23,444 nt of DNA from Prolixibacteraceae bacterium (GTDB lineage Bacteria > Bacteroidota > Bacteroidia > Bacteroidales > Prolixibacteraceae): NCBI GenBank assembly GCA_003516705.1, contig DPCJ01000072.1:369-23812 (forward strand). The letters run 5' to 3'. The notes under the pieces are model-generated. The model did no database searches. It was not told the DNA's origin and saw nothing but the letters and a program-made list of their open reading frames with translations. How positions within the stretch are numbered: the first letter of the stretch is position 1; each line of letters starts with the position of its first letter. Of the stretch, positions 21,557 to 23,444 are shown piece after piece. A program made the translations under genes and the position numbers.

Positions 21557-23444
21557 GTGATTGGTACTACAGTTGAATGGACCGACTTTAAAAAGCAACC
21601 TGAAAAACCTAAAAAGAAAAGTTCAAAGAAGAAATCAGGTAAACCTAAACTGGTGAAAATCATTTTGGGTGCTATTGTTGCTGGTATTTTTTTAGGTGCG
21701 ATGTTTTTTATCCTTGTATTTATCGGTTTATTTGGACCGGTTCCCTCAAATCAGCAGTTGCAGGAAATTAAAAGCCCTATGGCTTCAGAAGTACTTTCAG
21801 CCGATGGAAAAGTATTGGGAAGGTTTTATGTCCAAAATCGCAGTTATACCCGATTTGATGAGATTTCACCAAATGTAATCAATGCATTGATTGCCACCGA
21901 AGATTCGCGATTTTATGAACACCGTGGAATCGACGAGGTTGCGCTGCTGCGTGTATTTGTGAAATCGATTCTGCTGTTTGACCGCAGCTCGGGCGGGGGC
22001 AGTACACTCAGTCAGCAGTTGGCTAAAAACCTGTACCCACGGGTCAACCTCGGGCCACTTTCAATGCCTGTGAACAAATTGCGCGAAGCAATCATTGCCT
22101 ATCGAATGGAACGCATTTATACAAAAGAAGAAATCCTTGCACTATATCTGAATACGGTTCCTTTTTCGGAAAATATTTTTGGAATTGAAGTAGCTGCCGA
22201 GCGCTTTTTTTCCAAATCGCCCAAAGATTTGCAGGTACACGAAGCTGCAGTTTTGGTAGGTTTACTGAAAGCCAACAATTACTACAATCCGCATAATAAC
22301 CCCGAACGGGCAAAAGATCGCCGTAATGTGGTAATCGATTTGATGGTAAAAAACAACTACATCACAAAAACGCAGGCAGAAGAGTACAAATCGAAACCTT
22401 TAGTACTAAAATACAGCCCGATAACCTACTCCATTGGTCCGGCTCCCTATCTTGTTGAAAAACTGAGACCTGAATTGATTCAATGGTGCAATGAGCACGA
22501 CAATGAAGACGGTGTACCTTACGATTTGTACACCGACGGACTCAGAATTACCACTACAATTGATTATAACCTACAGATTTATGCGCAGCAAAGTGTAAAA
22601 GAGTACATGAAAAACCTGCAAGGTGTGTTCGATAACCACTGGAAAAACAGGGACATTTTTAAGGAAGAACCCGGAATTTTAAAGGCTGCTTTGAAAAACA
22701 GGGATATCAAAGGGAAAAACCTGGATGAAAAAATCAGGACTTCACTCTTTACGTGGAACGGATTGCGCGACACCACAATAACACGTCTTGATTCGATAAA
22801 ACATTACCTGAAATTTCTGAACGTTGGATTTGTTGCTGTTGAACCAAAAACCGGGGCGTTAAAAGCGTGGGTAGGCGGAATCGATTTCAGGTTTTATAAA
22901 TACGACCATGTTACAGCTCCGCGTCAGACAGGTTCGGCATTTAAACCGGTGGCCTACCTTGCAGCGCTTGAAAATGGCATTTTACCCGACAAGTACTATC
23001 CGAACGTGCAGAAAATTTATGATGATTACGATGATTGGTCGCCACGGAACTCGCACGACGATTATGGTGGGTATTATACAATGAAAGGCGCATTGGCCAA
23101 ATCGCTGAATACTGTTTCGGTTGAAGTTTTGCTTGATGCAGGAATTGCAAATACCATCGATTTGGCAAAAAACCTTGGAATTGATGCTGAATTGCCCGAA
23201 TATCCTTCACTCGCACTTGGTGTGGCTTCTGTTTCGCTGAAAGACATGGTTGAAGCTTACGCCGCGATTGTAAATGATGGAATTCCGCACGAAACCCGTT
23301 ACCTCGTAGAAATTTCAGATAAAAACGGGAAAGTGCTTGAGAAATTTAAATATGAATCTGCTGAAGACCAGGTTGCATCGGCCGAAAACTGTCGGGCAGT
23401 GGTTAATATGATGCAGGCAGTGGTTAATGAAGGAACGGGCAGCG
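21557..23444 (+). CDS. Class A penicillin-binding protein (PBP1A-type transglycosylase/transpeptidase), 3' partial
   Basis: Bifunctional peptidoglycan synthase: it polymerises lipid II and cross-links the peptides in the periplasm. About 629 codons are visible and the gene continues past the window. An in-frame stop at 21542 and no closer ATG make the GTG at 21557 the start; it gives a Lys-rich cytoplasmic tail and a membrane anchor at about 35-60. The glycosyltransferase motifs are ATEDSRFYEHRGID (Glu115) and GGSTLSQQLAKNLYP. The transpeptidase has the SxxK box at Ser460-Lys463 (TGSAFKPVAY) and SxN at Ser516-Asn518 (KSLNTVS). The KTGT box should lie just beyond the window, after the visible NEGTGS. 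The PBP1A assignment is firm; the exact paralog is not. Confidence 0.94.
   Translation, partial: MIGTTVEWTDFKKQPEKPKKKSSKKKSGKPKLVKIILGAIVAGIFLGAMFFILVFIGLFGPVPSNQQLQEIKSPMASEVLSADGKVLGRFYVQNRSYTRFDEISPNVINALIATEDSRFYEHRGIDEVALLRVFVKSILLFDRSSGGGSTLSQQLAKNLYPRVNLGPLSMPVNKLREAIIAYRMERIYTKEEILALYLNTVPFSENIFGIEVAAERFFSKSPKDLQVHEAAVLVGLLKANNYYNPHNNPERAKDRRNVVIDLMVKNNYITKTQAEEYKSKPLVLKYSPITYSIGPAPYLVEKLRPELIQWCNEHDNEDGVPYDLYTDGLRITTTIDYNLQIYAQQSVKEYMKNLQGVFDNHWKNRDIFKEEPGILKAALKNRDIKGKNLDEKIRTSLFTWNGLRDTTITRLDSIKHYLKFLNVGFVAVEPKTGALKAWVGGIDFRFYKYDHVTAPRQTGSAFKPVAYLAALENGILPDKYYPNVQKIYDDYDDWSPRNSHDDYGGYYTMKGALAKSLNTVSVEVLLDAGIANTIDLAKNLGIDAELPEYPSLALGVASVSLKDMVEAYAAIVNDGIPHETRYLVEISDKNGKVLEKFKYESAEDQVASAENCRAVVNMMQAVVNEGTGS

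Overview
The window looks like chromosomal DNA from a member of the Bacteroidota, probably an anaerobic or facultative Bacteroidales/Marinilabiliales-type organism. The reasons are the gene families present (DUF6266, a PGN_0703-like nuclease, a Bacteroidota-style CusA with tandem secreted heavy-metal-associated proteins, agmatine deiminase next to N-carbamoylputrescine amidase), the absence of obvious Shine-Dalgarno sequences before most starts, and two matches to the Bacteroidota -7 promoter consensus TAnnTTTG in one divergent intergenic region. The genus is inference and was not tested.

Region 1 (1-6166) is a copper/silver efflux operon read on the + strand: the C-terminal half of a CusA-type RND pump (cut by the window edge), a TolC/CusC-type outer membrane factor, a CusB-type adaptor with an N-terminal metal-binding domain and a C-terminal HMA-like domain, a His/Met-rich lipoprotein, and two small secreted HMA-like proteins that are clear paralogs of each other and of the adaptor tail. 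A good hairpin plus T-run terminator follows. The products should move Cu(I)/Ag(I) from periplasm to outside, with the small proteins acting as periplasmic metal binders.

Region 2 (6167-9095) is accessory. About 1 kb of pyrimidine-rich, locally GC-rich sequence without a credible gene precedes an AT-rich gene for a PD-(D/E)XK nuclease of the PGN_0703 type. A 157-bp element bounded by imperfect inverted repeats starts right after its stop codon, and a DUF6266 gene with a strong terminator follows.

Region 3 (9245-12777) holds the two-step agmatine-to-putrescine pathway (aguA, aguB), a convergent hexose-6-phosphate mutarotase, and a small helical protein of unknown function. Region 4 (12739-15515) has a long acyl-CoA dehydrogenase on the - strand and a divergent exonuclease III, with a palindrome-bearing intergenic region between them and bidirectional terminators on both outer sides.

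Region 5 (15533-19096) is a thiol-redox cluster on the - strand (NifX-like protein, atypical thioredoxin, thioredoxin reductase, OsmC-like protein, membrane-anchored thioredoxin) divergent from a Crp/Fnr-family regulator. Region 6 (19099-23444) continues on the + strand with an ArfB-type ribosome rescue hydrolase, a GtrA-family membrane protein, a CPBP protease-like membrane protein, a DUF456 protein, and a class A penicillin-binding protein that starts at GTG and runs off the window end.

The most notable points are the repeated HMA-plus-Cys-Cys modules in the copper operon, the redox cluster with a thioredoxin whose CxxC is replaced by a longer Cys-rich motif, and the nuclease locus with its unexplained structured flanks. 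No tRNA, rRNA, CRISPR array, transposase or integrase was seen.
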